Shown: piece by piece, positions 46,364 to 54,276 of the stretch
Layout: each line of letters starts with the position of its first letter
How positions within the stretch are numbered: the first letter of the stretch is position 1
Origin: Dechloromonas sp. TW-R-39-2
GTDB lineage: Bacteria > Pseudomonadota > Gammaproteobacteria > Burkholderiales > Rhodocyclaceae
DNA length: 64,000 nucleotides
Assembly (NCBI RefSeq): GCF_016864195.1
Contig: NZ_CP045202.1
Span: 1,209,001 to 1,273,000 of the forward strand
Reading direction: 5' to 3'
Program-made: the position numbers and the translations under genes
The notes under the pieces: model-generated
The model's database searches: none
Told to the model about the DNA's origin: nothing
The model's input: only the letters and a program-made list of their open reading frames with translations

Positions 46364-47320
46364 CTATGCTGACCAAGTGGTAATGCGGTCAAGTACGTCA
46401 TCAAGCGCATGATTAGAATCCTCGAAAATTGTTTCAGAACGAGGTGTGTCTTCGAGTTCAGGAATGGCGTGCTCAAGGATGATTGCGCACAACATCGGGA
46501 AGTAACTTTGGTATTGCTCGCCCTGTAAATTCAACATGCTCAAGAAGTGTTGAAGTCGATGATGTAGCTGCGGGTGGCGGTACTGTCGAAACGCTCGCTT
46601 CATGTCGGTGCATAGGTATAGGGAGCTAAGTAGCGCGGAGATGATTGCCCAAGCCTTGTCCAATTTTTGCTCATCATCTGTAGCAAACTCGACCAAGCTC
46701 TCAAACGCTCTGACGTCCGCTTCCTTTTCAGCCAGGACCGCTTCGACGTCAGAGACATCGGGAGTTATTGCTTGAATGTGTTTTCCAAGCGCATGAGCGT
46801 ATTCATGCCCGAGCAAAAAGGCGGCTGCTTGCTGAAAAACTAAGTTAGCTTTTTCTCCGTACCATTGCTCTTGGTCTGATGGATAGTGAATGGGAGAGGG
46901 GAGGTGTGCGGGCCAGTGGCTAGCTAATGTACGAAGAGAGGCTGACCATCCACGCAACTGAAGGGCTCGCTGGATAATTGGGTCACTTGTGTCAACGGAA
47001 CCATTCCAAACTCCTGCGAGCATAGGCATTTGGATCCCGCGTTCGTAAATCACCATCCAGGAATATATGAACGACCACAATAGTTCCAGGTGCTTTAAGC
47101 TCAGATGCATTTCTGGCACAGCTTTGGCTGTGTGCCGATGAAGACATGGGCCTTTCGGTGGCGCTGCGGTTAGGTCGCAGTTCAGCCCGATTTCTGCGCT
47201 TACACGACCGTCATTAACAGCTTCAGTCAACGATGCGCCTGAATATGGAGTCGCATTCTCGAAGGCCCAAGTGATGTTGTGTTCGAGCGCAAGTACCGGT
47301 GAATCAGACGGGATATTCAC
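46364..47320 (-). CDS. HExxH metallopeptidase, Lit/peptidase U49-like
   Basis: A 318-residue protein with the zinc motif GHEYAHALGKH (His172, Glu173, His176) and a downstream acidic EKEADVRAFE that could give the third ligand. The motif position, the preceding LKHLELLWSFIYSWMVIYE segment and overall length resemble phage-exclusion protease Lit (peptidase U49), which cleaves EF-Tu after phage cues. The Lit assignment is by pattern, not alignment; another HExxH protease family is possible. It is the last gene of the five-gene minus-strand operon, 30 bases after the 2TM gene. It may be an effector that kills or arrests the infected cell. Confidence 0.7.
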   Translation of the reverse strand: MNIPSDSPVLALEHNITWAFENATPYSGASLTEAVNDGRVSAEIGLNCDLTAAPPKGPCLHRHTAKAVPEMHLSLKHLELLWSFIYSWMVIYERGIQMPMLAGVWNGSVDTSDPIIQRALQLRGWSASLRTLASHWPAHLPSPIHYPSDQEQWYGEKANLVFQQAAAFLLGHEYAHALGKHIQAITPDVSDVEAVLAEKEADVRAFESLVEFATDDEQKLDKAWAIISALLSSLYLCTDMKRAFRQYRHPQLHHRLQHFLSMLNLQGEQYQSYFPMLCAIILEHAIPELEDTPRSETIFEDSNHALDDVLDRITTWSA

Positions 47321-47350
47321 GTTCTCTCTGACTTTAAACTAAGCGGAAAA

Positions 47351-48016
47351 TTATATTTGCGACGTAATTTCAAGCCATTTGCGCTCAGCCACTTCATAGC
47401 AATTTACCTCTTCACAGTCACGAGTGACCAGTCGCAGCTCCAGGTCACCTTGAGTTGGAGAGTTAGTCCAGTAGTGCCCTTTAAGGCGATTTCCAGCATC
47501 GAGAAGTTTTAATTCGCCCGAACCGGTGGTGAGCTTGTTTTCTCCGTTGTACTGTCTTCGGAGTTCAAAGATGTAGCAAATCCGCGTGGCATCCGTCCGC
47601 ATGTTTTGAATAAGGGCCTCAACTTTCGATTCGCCTTCTTGATCGCTAGTAAACGACTCTATCGACAAAGAAAGGTACGTCTGTCGTATTACAAATGCGA
47701 TTTCAATTGGAGGTATTGCTTGGCCATCAGGGCGCTTATAGCTTGTGTTTAAGGTGCCTCGCCAGAGGCCATGGACAATCGGGCGGCCAAGCCATTTGGC
47801 CAGTAGTGGATAGTTCCAAGTGCGTCTGGCAAAGAAACCAAAAGCAAATCCAGCTACGGTTAAGGCAGAGCTAATGGCTTGCCAGGCAGCTGTTAGGATG
47901 GAAGTGTCGAAAGCAATTCTCACTGCAAAAATTCCGCCAGCGATAACGAAGGTGACGATGGCGAAGCCTTTTAATAGGCGTTCAAATTCTGCGTAGGTCA
48001 GGCTTAGTAGGTTCAT
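47351..48016 (-). CDS. Cap15-like 2TM beta-barrel (S-2TM-beta) protein
   Basis: A 221-residue membrane protein with two N-terminal helices (about 17-36 and 40-62), then a beta-rich domain. The domain shows GLWRGTLNTSY, IEIAFVIRQTYLSLSIES, and LLDAGNRLKGHYWTNSP plus GDLELRLV. This is the layout of the SMODS-associated 2TM effector, known as Cap15 in CBASS, where nucleotide binding to the barrel drives membrane disruption. Here it is not in the CBASS operon but follows a DAC-fold gene by 12 bases, in the divergent operon. A nucleotide-triggered membrane effector is the likely role, by inference. Confidence 0.78.
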   Translation of the reverse strand: MNLLSLTYAEFERLLKGFAIVTFVIAGGIFAVRIAFDTSILTAAWQAISSALTVAGFAFGFFARRTWNYPLLAKWLGRPIVHGLWRGTLNTSYKRPDGQAIPPIEIAFVIRQTYLSLSIESFTSDQEGESKVEALIQNMRTDATRICYIFELRRQYNGENKLTTGSGELKLLDAGNRLKGHYWTNSPTQGDLELRLVTRDCEEVNCYEVAERKWLEITSQI

Positions 48017-48028
48017 GAGAATGGATGC

Positions 48029-48475
48029 TCAGACTTTTCTGCCGCATTCGAAGATGCATAGCTCACCAGTGTGAGTCAGCAGCCCAACGCAAGCAATTTC
48101 AGGAAGCTTTGAAACTAGGTAGGCCGTCATGTGACGGGCACCATTTGGTCGGTCATTACCAATTTCAGAATCATTTTTCGGCAAAACTGGTGAGAGAAAC
48201 TGAGAAATGTGGGTTAGCGACCAGGTTTTGGCATCAATTAAGTGGAAGCCATCGTGCCACGGTGATGAGGTGTCAGAGATTGATACCAATGCAGATGCAA
48301 TCCCCTCGGTTCCGGAAATGGGGAGCTGAGGACAGGCTAATTTTGGAGTTCCCAGGGAAATGTGAGGGAGTAACCCCAAGTATTTGTAGAAGACGATCCC
48401 GACACCCGAAAATTGGGGAGTTCGGTTCGCAGCTACAAAAAGTAGGAGTTCCTTTGCTTGCTCTAGATGAGTCAA
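48029..48475 (-). CDS. Divergent DisA/DAC-fold protein (possible nucleotide sensor or cyclase)
   Basis: A 148-residue protein resembling diadenylate cyclase domains in motif order: WHDGFHLID (DGF at 75-77 for DGA), THISQFLSPVLP, then GARHMTAYLVS (RHM at 114-116 for RHR), and CVGLLTHTGELCIFECG for the VVSEETG strand. The altered RHR triplet suggests weak or no c-di-AMP synthesis, so a sensor role like the inactive DAC-type domains predicted in conflict systems fits better. Its ATG overlaps the ImmA/IrrE gene stop (ATGA), and the 2TM gene follows by 12 bases. The family match is by eye only. Confidence 0.62.
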   Translation of the reverse strand: MTHLEQAKELLLFVAANRTPQFSGVGIVFYKYLGLLPHISLGTPKLACPQLPISGTEGIASALVSISDTSSPWHDGFHLIDAKTWSLTHISQFLSPVLPKNDSEIGNDRPNGARHMTAYLVSKLPEIACVGLLTHTGELCIFECGRKV

Positions 48476-49335
48476 AATCGGCCCTGATTAGTGAAACTAT
48501 CCTCATCCGGCATTTCTTCAATGTACAGCATGGTTACCTTGTAACCGTCTTGCTGATGCAGGGTCTGTTCAAGAATCCTGTTTGGCAAACTAGGCCCCCT
48601 TGCATCTGACAACCATATATATCCGTCTAGCTCGACCATTTCACCAACACCTTGGCCGTTGCCTCGAGCAGAAGATTGCCTCGGTAATTGCTGCCCGTTC
48701 TTGATACTCAGTAGATAGGGAAACTCTGGCCCCTTTGTCCAATATCGGACGGTGTCGTTCAGCGAAAAAACGAATGCAACGGGGTGGTCGGATAGGTTCA
48801 TGAACCTGCGAGCTGTCGCTTCGACGCTGGCGTCAAAATGAGCAGAGAATTGAACAACCTGCTCAATGTCAGGTTCTCCAGCTTTTCTCTGCAATTTCTT
48901 GAATATTGCGGATGGCATCAACAACTCTGAAGCAAATGCATTTGCCTCAGCTTCCATCTCAAGACCTCTGGCGGCTTTTGAATCGGTCCCAGAGTCTTTG
49001 ATACTTTCTGAGGAACAGGAAAATCTTGTTTGTCGGTGCCAGGGGAGCAAGTAATGGCCTAGTTCGTGGCCAATGGTGAATCGTCTACGTTGAGGATTGG
49101 CATTAGCTTTCACCATAATGACTCCCTGAGATTTCTCAGGGTTGGTCATTAACATTCCCTCAAATCCCTCGGTGACCAACTCGCTGATTTGTTGTATGCC
49201 TACAGCAGTAGCCAGTTCTTCAAGTGGAACTGGGTAGGGTATGTCTGGATTCTGGCGCAGGATTTCGTCAACGATTTCTATGGGGCGAACCTTGCCATCC
49301 AATTCCATTAGGTCGAGGGAAATGCTTGAACTCAA
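48472..49335 (-). CDS. ImmA/IrrE-type metallopeptidase
   Basis: A 287-residue zinc protease. RRRFTIGHELGHYLL holds His90, Glu91 and His94; EMEAEANAFASELLMP gives the third ligand (Glu130). The C-terminal third (about 165-287) is an added domain of unknown fold. Family members cleave a partner XRE repressor after DNA damage or phage cues. The XRE gene directly upstream overlaps it by 4 bases, a typical pair. It would turn a signal into derepression of this operon. Confidence 0.92.
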   Translation of the reverse strand: MSSSISLDLMELDGKVRPIEIVDEILRQNPDIPYPVPLEELATAVGIQQISELVTEGFEGMLMTNPEKSQGVIMVKANANPQRRRFTIGHELGHYLLPWHRQTRFSCSSESIKDSGTDSKAARGLEMEAEANAFASELLMPSAIFKKLQRKAGEPDIEQVVQFSAHFDASVEATARRFMNLSDHPVAFVFSLNDTVRYWTKGPEFPYLLSIKNGQQLPRQSSARGNGQGVGEMVELDGYIWLSDARGPSLPNRILEQTLHQQDGYKVTMLYIEEMPDEDSFTNQGRF

Positions 49336-49652
49336 TCTTTCTTGCCCTTCAGAAAAACCATCATTTGCTTGAGAGTTTCTTGGTCTCGAGGGTCTAGTGA
49401 CTTCAGGTCCCTGTAGAAAACCATCGCTTCATCATCAGAAGTGAGCCCATCGCGAGTTGGGTCAATTAAATAGTCCACTGTGACTTTGAAGTGGTCAGCA
49501 AACTTTCGAAGTAACTCTGCTGACGGATTCGAGGATTTACCTTTCTCAAGCTCCCATATATGCGTCTTGGTTATACCAATGGTGTCAGCCGTCTGTTGCA
49601 GCGACTCTCCCTTTCTCATGCGAAGCTCGTTGAGCTTAGCCCCGAGGGACAT
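49332..49652 (-). CDS. XRE-family repressor paired with ImmA/IrrE
   Basis: A 106-residue DNA-binding protein with an HTH at about 5-62 (LNELRMRKGESLQQTADTIG; THIWELEKGKSSNPSAELL; FADHFKVTVDYLI). A short charged tail ends LKQMMVFLKGKKD. It is first in the operon, with AGGAGG-like ribosome site upstream. It likely binds the GTAAGATA-type half-sites at 49711-49778 between the two divergent operons and represses one or both until cleaved by the neighbouring protease. That regulation is inferred. Confidence 0.9.
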   Translation of the reverse strand: MSLGAKLNELRMRKGESLQQTADTIGITKTHIWELEKGKSSNPSAELLRKFADHFKVTVDYLIDPTRDGLTSDDEAMVFYRDLKSLDPRDQETLKQMMVFLKGKKD

Positions 49653-49710
49653 GACATTATCCTCCTAATTCTTGCGCCCAGACTGGCACCAGCTAGCTGA
49701 AAGCGTGGCG

Positions 49711-49778
49711 CGTAAGATACACCCGAACAAATTTGTTGTGCAATGGTTGAATTTTCTAGGTGTTAGATATATCTTACG
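49711..49778. promoter_or_regulatory. Candidate operator set between two divergent defence operons
   Basis: Half-site GTAAGATA occurs at 49712-49719. A near-palindrome GTTAGATATATCTTAC lies at 49762-49777, with its right half being the inverted GTAAGATAT. CGTAAGATA/TATCTTACG form exact 9-bp arms 50 bp apart. These flank the start regions of the XRE operon and of the CBASS operon, so one regulator may control both. Confidence 0.55.
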
Positions 49779-49827
49779 TATGCGGATGCACCTATACGAA
49801 CGGTAGTCTCTTGTCCTGGAGCAAAAA

Positions 49828-50052
49828 ATGACGAAGCGAAATCAACACGTTGTACCCCGTAATGACGGATGGGCAGTAAAAGGCGCCGGTGCTGAACGTG
49901 CAACGGTCGTCGTGAATACGCAACAAGAGGCCATTGAGCGTGCTCGCAACATTGCCCGGCATCAGGGCACGGAATTGCTGATTCATGGTCGTGATGGTCG
50001 TATTCGTGAGCGTGATAGCCACGGTAAAGACAAATTTCCTCCGAAGGGTTAA
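49828..50052 (+). CDS. DUF2188 protein leading the CBASS operon
   Basis: A 74-residue protein with the DUF2188 pattern: QHVVPRNDGWAVKGAGAERA, QQEAIERARNIARHQG, LLIHGRDGRIRERDS. DUF2188 proteins are small, of unknown function, and widespread. ATG 49828 has GGAG six bases upstream, and capV begins 2 bases after its stop, so it is the first gene of the CBASS transcript. It is not a standard CBASS component; it could be an added regulator or a chance neighbour. Confidence 0.82.
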   Translation: MTKRNQHVVPRNDGWAVKGAGAERATVVVNTQQEAIERARNIARHQGTELLIHGRDGRIRERDSHGKDKFPPKG

Positions 50053-50054
50053 AT

Positions 50055-51059
50055 ATGAATAGCAGCGAACCTAAGCCGTTCCACATCCTTGCTTTGTCTG
50101 GCGGCGGGTTTCGTGGGCTCTATACCGCGACAGTGCTCGAGGAACTAGAGGCCGCATTGGGTTCGCCTATTGGTAGTCGGTTCGACCTGATTTGTGGCAC
50201 TTCAGTAGGCGGTTTGCTGGCAATGGGTTTGGCTGCTGAAATTCCAGCCTCAGACCTCACCAAGATTTTTACTGAGCACGGCAAAGATATATTCGGACGG
50301 CAATCCTGGTTGCGGCGTCTTGGGCGCGGCATCTTTAGGGCGAAGCACAGTGACGAAGGTCTGCGTGAAACTCTGGAGCTGGTGTTCGAAGGTCGACTGC
50401 TTGGTGACCTAAAACATCCTGTCTTGATTCCGACCGTTAATTACTCTACTGGGCGCGCACAGATGTTCAAGACTCCCCATCATCCTAGGGTGGAACTCGA
50501 CCATCGGCTTTCCCTAGTAGATGTCGCCTTGGCGACATCAGCTGCTCCGGTTTTTCTGCCGCTTGCTGAAAATTCTCGGGGAATATTCTGTGACGGAGGT
50601 TTGGTAGGAAACTCCCCAGGATTTTTCGGCCTTCATGAAGCGAAGCACTTCATGGAAGCGGACCCGGCCACTATGCGATTGCTTGCAATCGGAACAATGA
50701 GTTCCGGTAATACCGTGCCAGGAAGTGCTCGTCGAGACAGGGGGATTCTCGACTGGGGCGAAGCACTCATCTCGTTGATGATTTCGGCACAAGAGTCATC
50801 AACCAATTTTCTGCTTCAGCATGAACTTGGTGACCGCTACGCCCGCATCGATGACGAGGCGACACCTGACCAAGTCGACGACATTCGATGTCTTGACGTG
50901 GTTTCCCCTGCGGCCGTCAAAACTTTAACCCTGCGTGCTCGAAATGCCGCTCAAGGGGCTCTCGGAATGAAGACATTTTCTCCATTCAGAACGCACGTTG
51001 CCTCATTGCCCACTTTTTTCCATGGCCCCAACAAGAACACGGAGTTGCCCGTATGCTAA
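50055..51059 (+). CDS. capV: CapV-like patatin phospholipase effector
   Basis: CBASS effector of 334 residues. The patatin domain has GGGFRG (16-21), GTSVG with Ser50, and the dyad Asp180 in CDGG. In Vibrio CapV is activated by 3',3'-cGAMP and degrades membrane phospholipids, killing the infected cell. It lacks a signal peptide, as expected for a cytoplasmic enzyme. It overlaps the CD-NTase gene by 7 bases. The gene order capV-CD-NTase-cap2-cap3 equals that of the Vibrio cholerae El Tor operon. Confidence 0.93.
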   Translation: MNSSEPKPFHILALSGGGFRGLYTATVLEELEAALGSPIGSRFDLICGTSVGGLLAMGLAAEIPASDLTKIFTEHGKDIFGRQSWLRRLGRGIFRAKHSDEGLRETLELVFEGRLLGDLKHPVLIPTVNYSTGRAQMFKTPHHPRVELDHRLSLVDVALATSAAPVFLPLAENSRGIFCDGGLVGNSPGFFGLHEAKHFMEADPATMRLLAIGTMSSGNTVPGSARRDRGILDWGEALISLMISAQESSTNFLLQHELGDRYARIDDEATPDQVDDIRCLDVVSPAAVKTLTLRARNAAQGALGMKTFSPFRTHVASLPTFFHGPNKNTELPVC

Positions 51060-52186
51060 ATCTGAGCTCGCTCTTTTATTCGCCTGTCGATGAGGTTTCA
51101 CTGCTGACCAACATCGAACTCCATCCAGTTCGTAAAGGCAATTTGGCTGAGTCAAAAGCTGAAATACGAGCCTGGCTAAAGAAGTATTTGCCGGTGGCTT
51201 TGGCTGCTAATGATGAAGTCAAGGCTGCTGTGACGCCGAGATTTTTTACTCAGGGTTCATGGGCCTACAAAACGCTCAATGCTCCAGCTAAGAAGACGCA
51301 GCAGGCAGATATTGATGACGGGGCTTATTTGCCCATGAGTTTTGTGAAAGAATCGCCGCGCCCTAGCATTGCGAGCAAAGTCTTCTTTCGGGCTGTTGAA
51401 GAAACGCTCAAGCCCCTCGTTGATATGCGAGATTGGCGACTGGATACATCGAAGGCAACCTGTGTTCGAGTCATTATTGCTGCAGACGCGCATGAGGACA
51501 TTCCACTCTATGCTATCCCTGATAGTGAATACGTAAAGCTTGCCGAGGCAAGAAATCACCGTGTTGCTGCGCTCGATGCCATGTTTGCTAAGTCGGAACA
51601 GGATGTGTGGGAGGCACTTCCAACGCAATCTGTTTTGTTAGCGCACCGTGAAGACAATTGGATTAGTTCAGACCCGCGCCCCGTGAAAGACTGGTTTGTC
51701 AAAGCGGTATTGGTACATGGTGAGCAGCTTCGCCGGGTTGTTCGTTACCTGAAAGCGTTTCGGGATTGGCAGTGGGAGTCGGGGGGGCCAGCTTCTATTC
51801 TGTTGATGGCTGCTGCGGTTGAATGTTATGAGACCCGTGACCGGCGAGACGACCTCGCGTTGTTAGACGTAGTAAAACAGCTTCCTGAAACTCTTAGGCG
51901 CGGCGTATCGAATCCGGTTGACCTCGAAGAGTCGCTTACCAAGCGTTTAGGTAAGGAGGGAGTCGAGGATGCTTGTGTGAAATTTGACTTGCTGGCTCAG
52001 TACCTTGGGGCGGCAATTCATGCATCCGAACCTACGCAAGCATGCACATGGCTACAAGCCATGTTTGGTAGCCGTTTTCCGTTGCTGCCTGAAAGGGTGA
52101 AGACTGAAAGCGTTAAAAGCACCGTACAGGCAGCACCAGTAGCGGCTGTTGCATCGCCACTGGTTGGTAGAAGCAAGGCGGGCTAA
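51053..52186 (+). CDS. CD-NTase, DncV-like (CBASS nucleotide cyclase)
   Basis: Cytoplasmic nucleotidyltransferase of 377 residues. The active site has TQGSWAYKTLN (GS at 68-69) and DIDDGAYLPM (Asp86, Asp88/89), with a third acidic residue in HEDIPLYAIP (about 149). These follow DncV, which makes 3',3'-cGAMP. The product here is inferred, not proven. The C-terminus is a flexible Ala/Val/Ser-rich tail ending SKAG; a terminal Gly is what Cap2 conjugates in type II CBASS. It overlaps capV and lies 3 bases before cap2. Confidence 0.92.
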   Translation: MLNLSSLFYSPVDEVSLLTNIELHPVRKGNLAESKAEIRAWLKKYLPVALAANDEVKAAVTPRFFTQGSWAYKTLNAPAKKTQQADIDDGAYLPMSFVKESPRPSIASKVFFRAVEETLKPLVDMRDWRLDTSKATCVRVIIAADAHEDIPLYAIPDSEYVKLAEARNHRVAALDAMFAKSEQDVWEALPTQSVLLAHREDNWISSDPRPVKDWFVKAVLVHGEQLRRVVRYLKAFRDWQWESGGPASILLMAAAVECYETRDRRDDLALLDVVKQLPETLRRGVSNPVDLEESLTKRLGKEGVEDACVKFDLLAQYLGAAIHASEPTQACTWLQAMFGSRFPLLPERVKTESVKSTVQAAPVAAVASPLVGRSKAG

Positions 52187-52189
52187 GTT

Positions 52190-53806
52190 TTGTCGTCAGG
52201 CATCCAGCTGGCAACACAAGCGCTTCATCAGCGCGGGTTCAAGTTCGTCTATTCGACGGCAGGGTATGCCTTCGAGGGAGCGGTGCCAATTTGCGGGAAT
52301 TTGGTGCGAATTAGGGTGACTCTTGAAGACGACTCTTTCGTCGACCTCCCGGAAGTCCAGCTGCTTGAGCGGCCTGTCGGAATGCCCGCTATCGTTCCCC
52401 ATGTTTCTCCAGACGGGTTCATCTGTTATGCAGCACGCGGGACACTGGCGTTAAATATATTCGACCCAGCCGGTCAGACGCTGGCTTGCGTAGAGCGCGC
52501 TATTCGGGTCGTGGAAAGTGCAGTCAGGGGAGATTTGGCTGCCGACCTGGCCGAAGAGTTTTTTGCCTATTGGCCAGGGGCGGTGGTGTTTGCCGATATG
52601 CCACTTACCAAGGCTAGTAGCGGCAAAGCCTTCTTATGCAAGCACGCCAGCAGTGGTAACCAGTTTGTATTTCTAACTGATGACGTCGAGCGAACAAAGA
52701 AAAAGCTTTCTGACAGCATTTTTAGCGCACAACATCATGCGGTGGATATTCAGGTTTTTAAGTCAAAGACTAGCCCCGGAGTAAGGCAGACCTCTTGGCC
52801 GCCCAAGACTGTTGGTGAGTTCCTGTCTTGGCAAGGGGAGCTGGATTCAGATTGTTCTCGCCGAATTGTCAGGTCGCTTGAGAGGGGGATGAAATCAGGG
52901 GCTAGTTATGCGGCTATCCTGATTCAGTCGCCAACATCTTGGTATGGAATTCTTACTGACTTCGACCAATCGGAGCGAAGCGGTAGCTTGATGCTTCGTC
53001 TGAATGCTCGACCAGCACTTCTTAAGTCTCGAGTTTCGCCGCTGTCAGTAATTCGCATTGATGATGACTATCTGGCGAGCAGGAACGTGCCAGAAAGAAA
53101 AACACTGGTTGGTCTTCGGATTGCACTTGTTGGGTGCGGGACGATTGGTGGCTATCTGGCTGATTTGCTGATTCGGGCAGGCGCGGGCCTAAAAGGGGGG
53201 CTGCTAACTTTGATTGATTCAGAGAGCTTTATGCCGGGAAACATGGGGCGGCATCGTTTGGGGTTGCCCAGCATCTTCAAATCCAAAGCTTCTGAGTTGG
53301 CAAATGAACTTAAGCGTGTTGTACCGAGTGCTTGTGTTGAAGCGTGCGTAGAGGATGTCAGAAAGGTTGCTAACTTGGCCGAGTTTGACCTTGTTATTGA
53401 TGCAACCGGGGAGGAGGCGCTTTCCAATTTTCTGAACAAAACAATGCGTCAGGACCGCTTTGTTCCCATGGTTTTTTCTTGGGTCGCAGGTGCAGGAGAA
53501 AGTGTTAACGCCTTTATCAGAGATGCACCCGACGTGGCCTGCTATCACTGCATGACTACTCATCAAGCTGCTATAGGGGCTGTTGTTCCACCTTCCTATG
53601 CAGGCTTTGGCTGTGAAAGCCTTTATGTCCCATTCCCAGTTAGCGTTTCTGTGTCAGCTGCCGCACTAGCCCTGGATGCCGTCCTAGATTGGGTGAATGG
53701 CCAGAGCTCTCCGAAATTCCGCTCCAGAGTCATGATGGGGGCTCTGCAAGGAACCCAAGTCCAAGAGCTCGAGAAAATTGAAGGGTGCCCTGCGTGCGCT
53801 TCGTAA
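52190..53806 (+). CDS. cap2: Cap2, fused E2-E1 ubiquitin-transfer-like protein
   Basis: CBASS accessory enzyme of 538 residues that primes the CD-NTase by conjugating its C-terminus. The N-terminal E2-like domain has HVSPDGFICYAARG (likely catalytic Cys79). The C-terminal E1-like adenylation domain begins LRIALVGCGTIGGYLADLLI and has GNMGRHRLG and DLVIDATG. YHCMTTHQ and the end GCPACAS hold candidate E1 or zinc cysteines. TTG start, 3 bases after the CD-NTase stop; a start further in is possible. It overlaps cap3. Confidence 0.9.
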   Translation: MSSGIQLATQALHQRGFKFVYSTAGYAFEGAVPICGNLVRIRVTLEDDSFVDLPEVQLLERPVGMPAIVPHVSPDGFICYAARGTLALNIFDPAGQTLACVERAIRVVESAVRGDLAADLAEEFFAYWPGAVVFADMPLTKASSGKAFLCKHASSGNQFVFLTDDVERTKKKLSDSIFSAQHHAVDIQVFKSKTSPGVRQTSWPPKTVGEFLSWQGELDSDCSRRIVRSLERGMKSGASYAAILIQSPTSWYGILTDFDQSERSGSLMLRLNARPALLKSRVSPLSVIRIDDDYLASRNVPERKTLVGLRIALVGCGTIGGYLADLLIRAGAGLKGGLLTLIDSESFMPGNMGRHRLGLPSIFKSKASELANELKRVVPSACVEACVEDVRKVANLAEFDLVIDATGEEALSNFLNKTMRQDRFVPMVFSWVAGAGESVNAFIRDAPDVACYHCMTTHQAAIGAVVPPSYAGFGCESLYVPFPVSVSVSAAALALDAVLDWVNGQSSPKFRSRVMMGALQGTQVQELEKIEGCPACAS

Positions 53807-54276
53807 CCGGCTGGCTTGAACCAAAATCAGGACGTTTGATTGCTATTGACCAAGACGTCATCGAGCAGGCCGCTGGGTATTGCCAGAAATCATTAAGCGC
53901 AACTGAAGCTGGTGGCCTTCTCATGGGCTTACGCCGCGGACAGAACATCGAAATAAAGTGGCTGACCATTCCCCGCGAGACTGATAAACGTCAGCGTTTG
54001 GGTTTTGTCAGGGAGATTATTGGCCACGCGGCAGCAGCCGTCGCTAAATGGCGTGAAACTGGCTCCCTAGCAGACTATGTTGGCGAGTGGCACACCCATC
54101 CGGAAGAGCATCCAACTCCTTCTGGAATTGACCTTTCGGAATGGTCAAGACAGTCAATGGAACGTACCGATGGACGGCCTTTGTTTTTCTTGATTGTCGG
54201 GACGGCGGGGTTTTATGGGGCCCTCTGCCAGGGGGGAGTTGTATTCCCAATGACTCCTATTGAATTTGCTACTTAG
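53794..54276 (+). CDS. cap3: Cap3, JAMM-family isopeptidase
   Basis: Zinc peptidase of 160 residues that reverses Cap2 conjugation. The JAMM motif EWHTHPEEHPTPSGID is complete (HxH, Ser and Asp), with an upstream Glu in ATEAGGLLMG. GTG 53794 has AAGGG eight bases upstream; a GTG at 53785 is too close to that site. It overlaps the end of cap2 by 13 bases. It ends the CBASS operon; 130 bp without a gene follow. Confidence 0.92.
   Translation: MRFVTGWLEPKSGRLIAIDQDVIEQAAGYCQKSLSATEAGGLLMGLRRGQNIEIKWLTIPRETDKRQRLGFVREIIGHAAAAVAKWRETGSLADYVGEWHTHPEEHPTPSGIDLSEWSRQSMERTDGRPLFFLIVGTAGFYGALCQGGVVFPMTPIEFAT

Noticed and set aside
46125..46476. Short minus-strand frames of 79-83 codons between the ParB-like and Lit-like genes
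   Set aside because: They overlap the terminator-like repeat or the end of the Lit-like gene and show no motif; a decayed gene remnant cannot be excluded.
48025..48609. Plus-strand frame across the DAC-like gene
   Set aside because: The minus-strand reading has overlapping starts with its neighbours and a domain-like pattern; the plus reading has neither.
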